From CAYMRB01 sp964392615 (GTDB taxonomy: Bacteria > Planctomycetota > UBA8108), in the NCBI GenBank assembly GCA_964392615.1, contig CAYMRB010000077.1, positions 1 through 27,808 of the forward strand: DNA of 27,808 nucleotides. The letters are read 5' to 3'. Both the position numbers and the translations under genes were made by a program. The notes below the pieces were generated by a model. It had not been told where the DNA came from and made no database searches. It was given only the letters and a program-made list of their open reading frames with translations. Below are positions 16,386 through 24,951 of this stretch, piece by piece (position 1 is the stretch's first letter; each line of letters opens with the position of its first letter).

Positions 16386-16982
16386 ATGTCGACAGAGCAG
16401 CTCCTTATCGCGATCAGCGATCCGACGGCGATCAAGATTCCCGACTGGGCCACGACCTGGCTCCTCTGGCTCGGCGCCGCGATGGCGGCGTTCTTCGTGC
16501 TTTGGCTGGTGGTCGCGATCGCGCGAGCGATGCACCGTCGGGCCTACAACCTGACCAAGGCCGAGACCGCGCGGCCGCGCAGCGACGTCGAGCCGTCCTT
16601 CCTGAAGGTCGACGAGGAGGCCCGCGAGGAGGCGCTGCGTCGCGGCGACGAGTACGTTCGCCCCGCTGACGCCGAAGCGGCAGAGGAAGCCGCCGCGGCG
16701 ACCGAGCCCGACTCGATCTGGCGCCGCTGGGGGCTCTTCTCGCGGCTCGGGATTGTCACCATCGCCGTGGCGCACGTGGCGATTGCCGTCGTCTCGTCCG
16801 TCGCGATGATGCGCGACGCCGAAGAAGTCTTGAACAAGCTGTCGACGTCCGAGTGCCTCGTCACCGTCGTGACGCGGTACTGGCCCGGATTCCTCCTCGC
16901 GCTGGTGGTGATCGTCGCGGAGGTCGTCCAGTTCATGCGATCACGAAACACGGCGCGGCCGTCGCGACCGGCGGGCAAGTAG
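16386..16982 (+). CDS. Three-helix membrane protein, first gene of signalling cluster
   Basis: The 198-residue product has three predicted membrane helices: about 24-47 (TWLLWLGAAMAAFFVLWLVV), 121-141 (LGIVTIAVAHVAIAVVSSVA) and 166-184 (WPGFLLALVVIVAEVVQF). Between the first two lies a hydrophilic, strongly charged segment of about 70 residues (SDVEPSFLKVDEEAREEALR, then ADAEAAEEAAAAT). It has no zinc ribbon, enzyme motif or recognised family. The ATG has GAGGA 8 bases upstream at 16373-16377. It lies 95 bases before the SPFH/zinc-ribbon gene and runs in the same direction as the next three genes, so it may be the membrane anchor or sensor of the module. That role is an inference from position. 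Confidence 0.8.
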   Translation: MSTEQLLIAISDPTAIKIPDWATTWLLWLGAAMAAFFVLWLVVAIARAMHRRAYNLTKAETARPRSDVEPSFLKVDEEAREEALRRGDEYVRPADAEAAEEAAAATEPDSIWRRWGLFSRLGIVTIAVAHVAIAVVSSVAMMRDAEEVLNKLSTSECLVTVVTRYWPGFLLALVVIVAEVVQFMRSRNTARPSRPAGK

Positions 16983-17002
16983 CAGTAGCAGCCGAGCGCC
17001 GC

Positions 17003-17020
17003 GGGCGGCGACCACCGCCC
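17003..17020 (+). other. GC hairpin between the membrane and SPFH genes
   Basis: GGGCGG at 17003-17008 pairs perfectly with CCGCCC at 17015-17020 around the loop CGACCA. It lies in the 95-base gap inside the likely operon and could tune the ratio of the two products. Confidence 0.3.
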
Positions 17021-17077
17021 TGCGAGCAGCGATCCGTCGGCACACGAGAGCGCAACGACGAGCGAAAGGCAACGATC

Positions 17078-18664
17078 ATGGCGCACGTCAACTGGAAGAT
17101 TCACGGCGAGGACACTCTGGCCGCCTACCTGGCCGAGAGCGAGCTCAGCGGCATCCTCGAGAAGCGCATCACGGTGCCGCCGGACCTGGCGGCGGTGCTG
17201 ATCCGCGACGGTCAGATCGTCGACGCGCTGCGCGGCGCCAATCTCTCGGTCGGCGGTCTGTGGCAGCGGATCAAGGGGCTCGTCGGTGGCGCTCACGCGC
17301 TGCGGCTCCTGGTCGCGGACCTCAAGCCGTTTCCCCTCGTGATCTCGCGGACGGGTGTGACCCGCGACCACGTCGAGGTCGGCGCCGAGATCGCCCTCGA
17401 GCTCCAGCTCGATCCCGACAGTCCCGTCGACATTCTCGGCCTGGTCACGAACGACCGCTCGTTGACGCGCAGCGACGTTTGGGAGCGCGTGCGCCCACAT
17501 CTCGACGAACGCGTCCTCACGCACGAGCTCGTCCAGCACGATGCCGAACACCTGCGCGCGAACCGCGGCCTGCAGGATCGCATCCAGGCGGAAGTCCTGC
17601 GCGGGGTCGAGCGGATCGCCGGCGACCTCGGCCTGCTCGTCCGGTCCGTGTCGGTCAATTGGGGGCTCAACGCCGACGAAGCGCAGGCGATCGAGCGGCG
17701 CGACCTCGAGCGCGAGGACGCGTTCCGCACGTTCCAGTTCCAGCGGGCTCGTAAGGAGCTCGAGCTCGAACACGACGCGACGACGTTTCAGATCCGCTCG
17801 GCCGCCGAGATCGAGCACGTGCGCGCCGCGTCCGACACGGAGCTCGAGCAGCTCTTCCTGTCGAACTCGCTGGCGCTCGAAGACGCCCGGGAGACCGGCG
17901 CCCGCATCGCGGATCGCAAGCGACTCGCCCACGAGCTGGAGGTCGCGAAAGATCGGCGCCTCGCGCTCTACGACGCGCGGCTCGACGACGAGCAGAGCGA
18001 GCTCGACCGCAAGCGTATCGAGATCGAGCGACAGCGCCTCGAGATGGACTTCGAGGCCGACGTGCGCCGCCAGCAGCTCGAGCTTCAGAAGCTCGAGCGC
18101 CTGCAAGACCTCGACGTCGCGAGCGCCGGTCACGATCTGCATGCGAAGAAGCTGCGCGATCTGCAAGGGCTCGAGCTCGAGAAGGAGCGCGCGCGTCACG
18201 ACATCTCGAAGGACGAGTTCCTGACGCGCCACGCCGCCGACTCCGAGACGCAGGCCCGCGAGCAGCAGGCCGAGCTCGACAAGCTGCGCCTGCAGGCGTC
18301 GATGGATCCCGATCAGATCCTCGCCGTCCAGGCCGGCCTGTCGCCGGAGATCGCCGCGGTGTTCGCCGAGAAGGCCAAGGCGGGCGGCGCCGATAAGGAG
18401 GCGCTGCTGCGCGAGATGCTCCAGATGAGCCAGCAGTCCGGCGCGCAGACCACCGCCCAAGCCCAGGCGATGTTCGACAAGGCCGTCGACAAGCTCGCCG
18501 AGGTCGGCTCAGCCGCCGCCGCCGCCGGCGCCGCGGCGGGAGCAGCGGGCGGCGCCGTCTCGGGCGGCGCCGCGAAGGGCGAGGCCGAGTGCCCGAAGTG
18601 TCACGTCATGGTTCCGGTCGGCGATCGGTTCTGCAAGAACTGCGGGAACAAGATGAGGACGTGA
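17078..18664 (+). CDS. SPFH-domain/coiled-coil protein with C-terminal zinc ribbon
   Basis: The 528-residue product has an N-terminal half resembling the SPFH (band 7) group that includes B. subtilis YdjI: RITVPPDLAAVLIRDGQIVD, LPLVISRTG-like strands (FPLVISRTGVTRDHVEVGAE), and the helix RIQAEVLRGVERIAGDLG followed by LLVRSVSVNWGLNADEAQAI. From about 210 to 420 it is a long charged coiled coil (HELEVAKDRRLALYDARL, then ERQRLEMDFEADVRRQQLEL). An Ala/Gly-rich linker near 480-500 leads to a zinc ribbon with C505/C508 (CPKC) and C519/C522 (CKNC). There is no membrane helix, so it is probably peripheral and oligomeric. The ATG has AAAGG 8 bases upstream. Its end overlaps the potential GTG start of the FHA gene. 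YdjI-like proteins are linked to membrane-stress responses with PspA; that function is inferred here. Confidence 0.82.
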   Translation: MAHVNWKIHGEDTLAAYLAESELSGILEKRITVPPDLAAVLIRDGQIVDALRGANLSVGGLWQRIKGLVGGAHALRLLVADLKPFPLVISRTGVTRDHVEVGAEIALELQLDPDSPVDILGLVTNDRSLTRSDVWERVRPHLDERVLTHELVQHDAEHLRANRGLQDRIQAEVLRGVERIAGDLGLLVRSVSVNWGLNADEAQAIERRDLEREDAFRTFQFQRARKELELEHDATTFQIRSAAEIEHVRAASDTELEQLFLSNSLALEDARETGARIADRKRLAHELEVAKDRRLALYDARLDDEQSELDRKRIEIERQRLEMDFEADVRRQQLELQKLERLQDLDVASAGHDLHAKKLRDLQGLELEKERARHDISKDEFLTRHAADSETQAREQQAELDKLRLQASMDPDQILAVQAGLSPEIAAVFAEKAKAGGADKEALLREMLQMSQQSGAQTTAQAQAMFDKAVDKLAEVGSAAAAAGAAAGAAGGAVSGGAAKGEAECPKCHVMVPVGDRFCKNCGNKMRT

Positions 18665-18669
18665 GCCCG

Positions 18670-19824
18670 ATGTGGACGGCATACGGGCATTGCTGTCACC
18701 TGCGATCCCTCGATCCGATGGCGAGGGTGTGCCCCGACTGCGGTCATCTCCTGCTGCGCTGCCGTTCGTCTCACGAGTGCCAGCAGCTTCTCGAGCCCGG
18801 CGACGCGTGCCCGCTCCACCTGGCACCGCAGCTCCACCTCGAGAAGGGCGCCGTGCTGAAGCCGCGCGTCGGTGACCGTATCACGCTGCCGCTCGTCTTC
18901 GCGAACGGCTCGAAGTTCGGCGCCGGCCTTCGCGTGCGACAGGTTCTGCAGATCGAGCCGGGGCGCGAACCGCAAGAGCTGGCGCCGTACTGGGACCGCG
19001 TCGCGCCGGGCGAGGAACGACCGCTCTCCGTCGACACGGCCGAGATGGCGACCGGCGGCAGCAGCCGCGTCGCGTTGGTGTTCGTCGTCACCGCACGCCT
19101 CGGCGAGCTCGAGGAGGATTTCGCGTTTGCTGCGGAGATCCTGCTCAAGGTCCGGCGTCGTGGCGACAAGCAGGTCAGTCAGCACATCCACGTGTCGGGC
19201 GGACAGTTCGAGCCCGGCGCTGCGGCCGTCGTGCAGACCGGTCCGTCGGTGCACGAGAGTTTCGCCTCCGAGACCGAGACCGGGCTGCTCGAGCTCCGCA
19301 AGGCGCTGCCCATGCACCGCGCCGAGGCCTTCGAGCTGCGCCACGGCGTGCGCGGCTACAGCGCGTCCGGCGTGCGCGTGCCGCGGAACGTCGAGGTGCG
19401 CTGCGAAGGGTTTCCGTCTTCCGACGGGATGCCGACCGGGCGACCGTTTCTTGAGAAGGAGCGGCTCGCATGCGGACGCAATAGCCGCCTGCGGCACGAC
19501 CGCAACCCGCATCCGAACGACGTCACGCTGCTCGCGTACGACCCGCGGTCCGGCGGCCTCGACCGCGCGCGATCCGCGCGCATCTCGGGCGTTCACCTGC
19601 ACCTCTATTTGCGCAACGACCGTCTGGTGCTCTGCTCGCGCGGCGCGAACGGCACGCTGGTCGACGGCGCACCCGTCGAGCGCGACGAGGAGATCGTGCT
19701 CGAGAGCGGCGCGCGCGTCCAGCCGGCGCCCCTGCAGGGCGGCGGGAACGTCGAAATGCTCGTCTCCCTCTCGTCTCGCGACGGGACGGCGAACCATCTG
19801 ACGCTGACTCGACGGGTCGGCTAG
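18670..19824 (+). CDS. Cysteine-rich zinc-ribbon and FHA-domain protein
   Basis: The 384-residue product has a cysteine-rich N-terminus (C8, C9, C21, C24, C31, C37, C47; core VCPDCGHLLLRC) that probably binds zinc. A beta-sandwich-like middle region follows (VGDRITLPLVFANGSKFGAG, then GSSRVALVFVVTARLGE). The C-terminus is an FHA domain: G269-R270-N271, S306-x-x-H309 in ISGVHLHL, and N327-G328-T329 in GANGTLVDG. These are the conserved phosphothreonine-binding positions. FHA domains read phosphothreonine, and a Ser/Thr kinase gene follows 19 bases downstream, so the kinase or its substrate is the likely ligand; this is an inference. The ATG at 18670 has TGAGGA 10 bases upstream. A GTG at 18661, overlapping the previous stop as GTGA, is an alternative that adds three residues. 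Confidence 0.82.
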   Translation: MWTAYGHCCHLRSLDPMARVCPDCGHLLLRCRSSHECQQLLEPGDACPLHLAPQLHLEKGAVLKPRVGDRITLPLVFANGSKFGAGLRVRQVLQIEPGREPQELAPYWDRVAPGEERPLSVDTAEMATGGSSRVALVFVVTARLGELEEDFAFAAEILLKVRRRGDKQVSQHIHVSGGQFEPGAAAVVQTGPSVHESFASETETGLLELRKALPMHRAEAFELRHGVRGYSASGVRVPRNVEVRCEGFPSSDGMPTGRPFLEKERLACGRNSRLRHDRNPHPNDVTLLAYDPRSGGLDRARSARISGVHLHLYLRNDRLVLCSRGANGTLVDGAPVERDEEIVLESGARVQPAPLQGGGNVEMLVSLSSRDGTANHLTLTRRVG

Positions 19825-19843
19825 ACTTCGGGAGAAGACGACC

Positions 19844-21271
<1,428 letters not shown>

Positions 21272-21503
21272 TCAGCGCGATGGTTCACACGATTCCCGCG
21301 ATCGTGCTCCTGGCCTCGATCGAGATGTGGGGCGACCTCCTCTTCGGAGACCCGTACTGGATCGACGAGGAGGAGCTCCTCGGCTACGTCGTGATCATCG
21401 GCTTCTTCTGGATCGTGGCGGTCATCCAGGGGCTCTGCGAGATCGGCAAGATCGACGCGGTGGTCGAGGCGCGCAGGAGACGTCGGGCCGCGCGGTGACA
21501 CGG

Positions 21504-21543
21504 CGGCTCGCGGGGCGTTCGGGCGGCTCGCGGGTCGTTCGGA
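21504..21543. repeat. Two tandem 20-base repeats between convergent genes
   Basis: The 20 bases at 21504-21523 (CGGCTCGCGGGGCGTTCGGG) are repeated at 21524-21543 with 18 of 20 identical (G to T and G to A). The pair fills almost all of the 48-base gap between the stop codons of the kinase region and the TPR gene. It is probably a recent slippage duplication. Confidence 0.7.
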
Positions 21544-21546
21544 CTG

Positions 21547-21996
21547 CTAGCGGGACGACTCGAGCTCGTCCAGGAGCGCGCGGAAGCGCCGATCGCGCTT
21601 GAGGTTGTCGAGATCCCGGTCGCGCCGCAGCCGGTCGAAATCCTGGTAGCCGAGGTCGACCGCCCGGCGCAGTGCCAAGAACGCGCTCTCGACGTCGCCG
21701 AGCAGGCTGTGGCTGCAGGCGAGGTTGTAGTGGAACTTCGGCTCGTTCGGGCAGAGCTCGACGAGACGCTTGTCGACCAGCAGGCCCTCGCGGAACAAGT
21801 CCAGGCGAGAGTAGATGTTACCGAGGCTGACGAGGAGCTCGATCTCGGTGTGGGAGGCCTGGGTCCAGCGCGTATTGCGGATCGCCGACTCGTAGAGGCC
21901 GGCCTGGAAACGCAAGCCGAGCTCCTCGGCGGTTTCCGCCGGCAGCTCCACGGGCTTCCAGCTCCATTTCAGGGGGGTGATCTCTTGCGCGTCCAT
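21547..21996 (-). CDS. Small TPR protein
   Basis: The 149-residue product has no signal peptide or membrane helix and should be cytoplasmic. It has two TPR units, about 51-84 (EIELLVSLGNIYSRLDLFRE) and 88-117 (FHYNLACSHSLLGDVESAFL), followed by DLGYQDFDRLRRDRDLDNL and RRFRALLDEL, a common C-terminal cap of TPR proteins. The segment HYNLACSHSLLGD is the conserved NLAC-type TPR of this group. The ATG at 21996 has TTGGAG three bases upstream, a close spacing; an upstream TTG at 22053 is a weaker alternative. It is divergent from miaB and convergent with the kinase. A protein-interaction role is likely, but no partner is known; the neighbouring signalling cluster is a guess. Confidence 0.8.
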   Translation of the reverse strand: MDAQEITPLKWSWKPVELPAETAEELGLRFQAGLYESAIRNTRWTQASHTEIELLVSLGNIYSRLDLFREGLLVDKRLVELCPNEPKFHYNLACSHSLLGDVESAFLALRRAVDLGYQDFDRLRRDRDLDNLKRDRRFRALLDELESSR

Positions 21997-22145
21997 CGAC
22001 TCCAACCCGGCTTCGTTGACCTCGATTCTATCACCGCTCCCGGGGGCCGGCAAGGACGGTACGCGTCGGGTGATTCGTCGCCGTGATTCTCCTAAGTCCT
22101 TCTGCTATCGGGCCCTGTTGTCGCATTCTCCGCGCCCCTTTCAGC

Positions 22146-22173
22146 TTGACAGAGGCCACTTCGACCCTACGAT
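22146..22173 (+). promoter_or_regulatory. Candidate sigma70-type promoter of miaB
   Basis: A consensus TTGACA at 22146-22151 and TACGAT at 22168-22173 are separated by 16 bases. The start near 22180 leaves a leader of about 40 bases to the ATG at 22221, and argues against any start codon upstream of the promoter. Confidence 0.65.
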
Positions 22174-22220
22174 CGGCTCTCTCGACTTCCGCCCCTCGCG
22201 TACGAGAATTCCGCCCGACG

Positions 22221-23675
22221 ATGCGCTGGCTTCCCGTCATCCCGAACACCTCCGAAAGCCCTGCGGCGACGCTGCCGCTCGAGCCCGGCGCGACGCCGCA
22301 GGCCGACGTCGGCGCCGAGCCGACCGCCGTGCCGCGCGCCCGGCGCGTCTACGTCGAGGTCTTCGGCTGCCAGATGAACAAGCTCGATGCGGAGCTCCTC
22401 TTCGCCGTCCTCACCGACGAGGGCTACCGGCTGACGGACCGCATCGAGGACGCCGGCGTCGTGCTCTTCAACACCTGCGCGGTCCGCGAGCAGGCCGAGA
22501 ACAAGGCGTTTTCGAAGGTTGGCGCGCTCGCGCGGCAGAAGAAGCGCGATCCGGACCTCGTCGTCGGCGTGCTCGGCTGCGGCGCGCAGAATCACCGCGA
22601 GGCGATCTTCCGCCGCTACCCGCACGTCGGCATCGTCTGTGGCCCCGGCGAGTTCCTGCGTCTGCCCGAATTCATCGACGCGGCCCGTGAGGGCGAGCAG
22701 GTGGCCGCGCTGCGCCTCGATACGCCGGTGCGCTTCGAACGGCGGACGAATCTCGGCCCGAATCCCCATCACGCGTACGTGTCGGTCATGCGCGGCTGCG
22801 ACATGGTCTGCACGTACTGCATCGTGCCCAAGACCCGCGGCCCCGAAGTGAGCCGGCCGATTCGCGATATCGTCGACGAGGCCCGCGCGCTGGCCGACTC
22901 CGGTGTGCGCGAGATCACGCTGCTCGGCCAGACGGTCAACAGCTACGGCAAGCGCCTCGGCCGCGGCCGCGAGATCGGCCTCCAGCACGTGCTGCGCGAG
23001 CTCGACCGCATTCCCGGCCTCGTGCGGATCCGCTTCATCACGTCGCACCCGCGATTCATGAATCCGGACCTGATCGCGGCGATGGGCGATCTCGAGAAGG
23101 TCTGCGAGTACCTGCACCTGCCGGTCCAATCGGGCTCCGACGCCGTGTTGCGGCGGATGCAGCGCTCGTATTCGATGAAGCACTACCTGCACGCGATCGA
23201 TGCGTGTCGCGAGCGCATTCCGGATCTCGGCCTCGCGACCGACTTCATCGTCGGTTTCTGCGGCGAGACCGATGAGGAGTTCGACGCCAGCGTCCGCCTC
23301 ATGGAGGACCTGCGCTTTCAGGGCTCGTTCGTGTTCCGTTACTCGGAGCGCTCCGGGACGGTCGCGGCGGACCTTCCCGACGACGTGCCCGACGCCGTCA
23401 AGCGCGAGCGCAACCAGGTGCTGCTCGAGCTGCAGAAGCGGATCAGCCTCGAGGAGAACCGCAAGGCGATCGGCTCGACCGTCGAGGTGCTCGTCGATTC
23501 GGTCAGCAAGCAGGACAAGGGCCGCTGGAGCGGTCGCAATCGGCGCCACCAGATCGTCGTGTTCCCGCGGCGCGGCGATGAGGACCTGGTCGGCAGAGTC
23601 GTCGAGGTGCGCGTCGACGACGTCACGCCGCTCGTGCTCGTGGGCGAGCGCTGCGACACCGGGGAGCCGCGTTAG
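22221..23675 (+). CDS. miaB: tRNA-2-methylthio-N6-isopentenyladenosine synthase
   Basis: MiaB is a radical-SAM methylthiotransferase that adds a methylthio group to isopentenyl-adenosine 37 of tRNAs. The 484-residue product has the N-terminal UPF0004 domain with cluster cysteines C50 (EVFGCQMNKLD), C86 (FNTCAVREQAENK) and C120 (VLGCGAQNHRE). The radical-SAM triad is C193-x3-C197-x2-C200 (GCDMVCTYCIVPKTRG), and HLPVQSGSDAVLRRMQRSYS follows. A C-terminal TRAM domain (VVFPRRGDEDLVGRVVEVRV) is present. The QMN and CAVRE motifs favour MiaB over RimO or MtaB. The ATG at 22221 was chosen because a strong promoter lies at 22146-22173 and the frame upstream of it is not family-like; the first 40 residues are a variable Pro/Ala-rich extension. 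No MiaA is in view. ribD follows after three bases, so the two are likely co-transcribed. Confidence 0.95.
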   Translation: MRWLPVIPNTSESPAATLPLEPGATPQADVGAEPTAVPRARRVYVEVFGCQMNKLDAELLFAVLTDEGYRLTDRIEDAGVVLFNTCAVREQAENKAFSKVGALARQKKRDPDLVVGVLGCGAQNHREAIFRRYPHVGIVCGPGEFLRLPEFIDAAREGEQVAALRLDTPVRFERRTNLGPNPHHAYVSVMRGCDMVCTYCIVPKTRGPEVSRPIRDIVDEARALADSGVREITLLGQTVNSYGKRLGRGREIGLQHVLRELDRIPGLVRIRFITSHPRFMNPDLIAAMGDLEKVCEYLHLPVQSGSDAVLRRMQRSYSMKHYLHAIDACRERIPDLGLATDFIVGFCGETDEEFDASVRLMEDLRFQGSFVFRYSERSGTVAADLPDDVPDAVKRERNQVLLELQKRISLEENRKAIGSTVEVLVDSVSKQDKGRWSGRNRRHQIVVFPRRGDEDLVGRVVEVRVDDVTPLVLVGERCDTGEPR

Positions 23676-23678
23676 ACG

Positions 23679-24830
23679 GTGGCGGCCGCGCGCTTCAGCG
23701 AAGCGGACGCCGCGCACATGGCCGAGGCCCTGGAGCTGGCCCGCGGCGGCCTCGAGAGCGTGTCGCCGAATCCGCTCGTCGGCGCGGTGCTCGTTCGCGA
23801 CGGCGAGGTGATCGCGCGAGGATTTCACCGCCGGTGGGGCGGTCCGCACGCCGAGGTCGACGCGCTGGGCCAGGTGCGCCCGAATCTGGCCCGCGGGGCG
23901 GGTGGCCCCGCTGGGCGCGGAGCCGAGCTCTTCGTCACGCTCGAGCCGTGCGGTCACCACGGCAAGACGCCGCCGTGCGCGCAGGCCTGCGTCGACGCCG
24001 GGCTGCGCCGCGTCGTGTGGGCCGCATCGGACCCGAACCCGCTGACGCGCGGCAAGGGGCCGCGCCTCCTGCGTCGGAACGGCATCGTCGCCGAGGGCGG
24101 TCTGCTGCGCCGGGAGGCCCGCGAGCTCAATGCGCCGTATTTCTACTGGCGCCGCACCGGTCTGCCCTGGGTCGTGCTGAAGTGGGCGATGAGCCTCGAC
24201 GGCAAGATCGCGACGGTCGCCGGCGAGTCGCAGTGGATTACCGGGAAGGCGGCCCGCGCCGCCGGGCACGGCTTGCGGCGCCGCGTCGACGCGATCGTCG
24301 TCGGCACGGGCACCGTGCTGGCCGACGATCCGCTGCTGACGCCGCGCCCGGCGCGCGGTCGGACGCCGTGGCGCGTCATCCTCGACCGTCGCGGCCGCAT
24401 TCCGCTGTCGGCGCGGATCTTCGCTGAAGACACGGCCGTGGCGGGCGTCGGATCGCGTGTGGTCGCGTGCTCGCGGCGCGTCCCGGCGCGTCGCCTGCGG
24501 ACTCTCGAGAGTCGCGGGCTGCGCGTGCTTCGGCTGCCCGTGACCGCCGGTCGCCTCGATCTCGAGGCGCTCCTTCGAGCGCTCGCCGAGCTCGGCATAT
24601 CGCAGGTGCTCGTCGAGGGCGGGGGGGAGCTCGCCGGCGGCTTCGTGCGCGCCGGGCTGGTCCAGGAGGTCGCCGCGTTCGTCGCCCCCCGCGTGCTCGG
24701 TGGGCGCACGGCGGCGACCGCGGTCGCCGGGGACGGCATCCCTGCCCTCGACGACGCGCTCGGAATCGAGTGGGATGAGCCTCGAGCACTGGGCGCCGAT
24801 TGGCTCCTCGCCGGCCGCGTGCGCCCGTAG
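23679..24830 (+). CDS. ribD: Bifunctional riboflavin deaminase/reductase
   Basis: RibD carries out the second and third steps of riboflavin synthesis: deamination of the pyrimidinone and NADPH-dependent reduction of the ribosyl side chain. The 383-residue product has the zinc deaminase motif H57-A-E59 (GGPHAEVDAL) with C91 and C100 (LEPCGHHGKTPPCAQAC), spaced as in E. coli. The reductase domain begins WVVLKWAMSLDGKIATVAGE and contains ITGKAARAAGHGLRRRVDAI, VGTGTVLADDPLLTPR and LVEGGGELAGGF. The length is typical. The GTG at 23679 lies three bases after the miaB stop, with GGGGAG about 12 bases upstream; an ATG at 23719 would cut off the start of the deaminase domain's first helix but cannot be fully excluded. 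No other rib genes or FMN riboswitch are in view. Confidence 0.95.
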   Translation: MAAARFSEADAAHMAEALELARGGLESVSPNPLVGAVLVRDGEVIARGFHRRWGGPHAEVDALGQVRPNLARGAGGPAGRGAELFVTLEPCGHHGKTPPCAQACVDAGLRRVVWAASDPNPLTRGKGPRLLRRNGIVAEGGLLRREARELNAPYFYWRRTGLPWVVLKWAMSLDGKIATVAGESQWITGKAARAAGHGLRRRVDAIVVGTGTVLADDPLLTPRPARGRTPWRVILDRRGRIPLSARIFAEDTAVAGVGSRVVACSRRVPARRLRTLESRGLRVLRLPVTAGRLDLEALLRALAELGISQVLVEGGGELAGGFVRAGLVQEVAAFVAPRVLGGRTAATAVAGDGIPALDDALGIEWDEPRALGADWLLAGRVRP

Positions 24831-24898
24831 TGCTACCGTTCAGAAGCACGTGGACGGGCGACGTCCGCGCGGCGAGATGATAGCCTCACACGGTAGCA
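24831..24898 (+). other. Foldable intergenic element after ribD
   Basis: TGCTACCGT at 24831-24839, starting directly after the ribD stop codon, is the exact reverse complement of ACGGTAGCA at 24890-24898. Inside is a second hairpin: 24849-24856 pairs with 24862-24869 (8 pairs, one G-U) around the loop GGCGA. A short GGC/GCC pairing at 24871-24873 and 24883-24885 would complete a three-way junction. It could be a structured leader of the lipoprotein gene, a terminator or a small RNA. It matches no riboswitch I know. Confidence 0.45.
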
Positions 24899-24951
24899 GT
24901 CAGGAATGCGTTAGGGTCGCGGTCTCCGGACCCGACCCGGATCCGTACGCG

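Noticed and set aside
22083..22220. Upstream extension of miaB from a GTG at 22083
   Set aside because: The extension would include the TTGACA/TACGAT promoter and has no resemblance to the MiaB N-terminus.
24831..24951. Known riboswitch (FMN, TPP, fluoride, c-di-GMP) after ribD
   Set aside because: The conserved core sequences of these classes could not be matched; only the secondary structure is notable.
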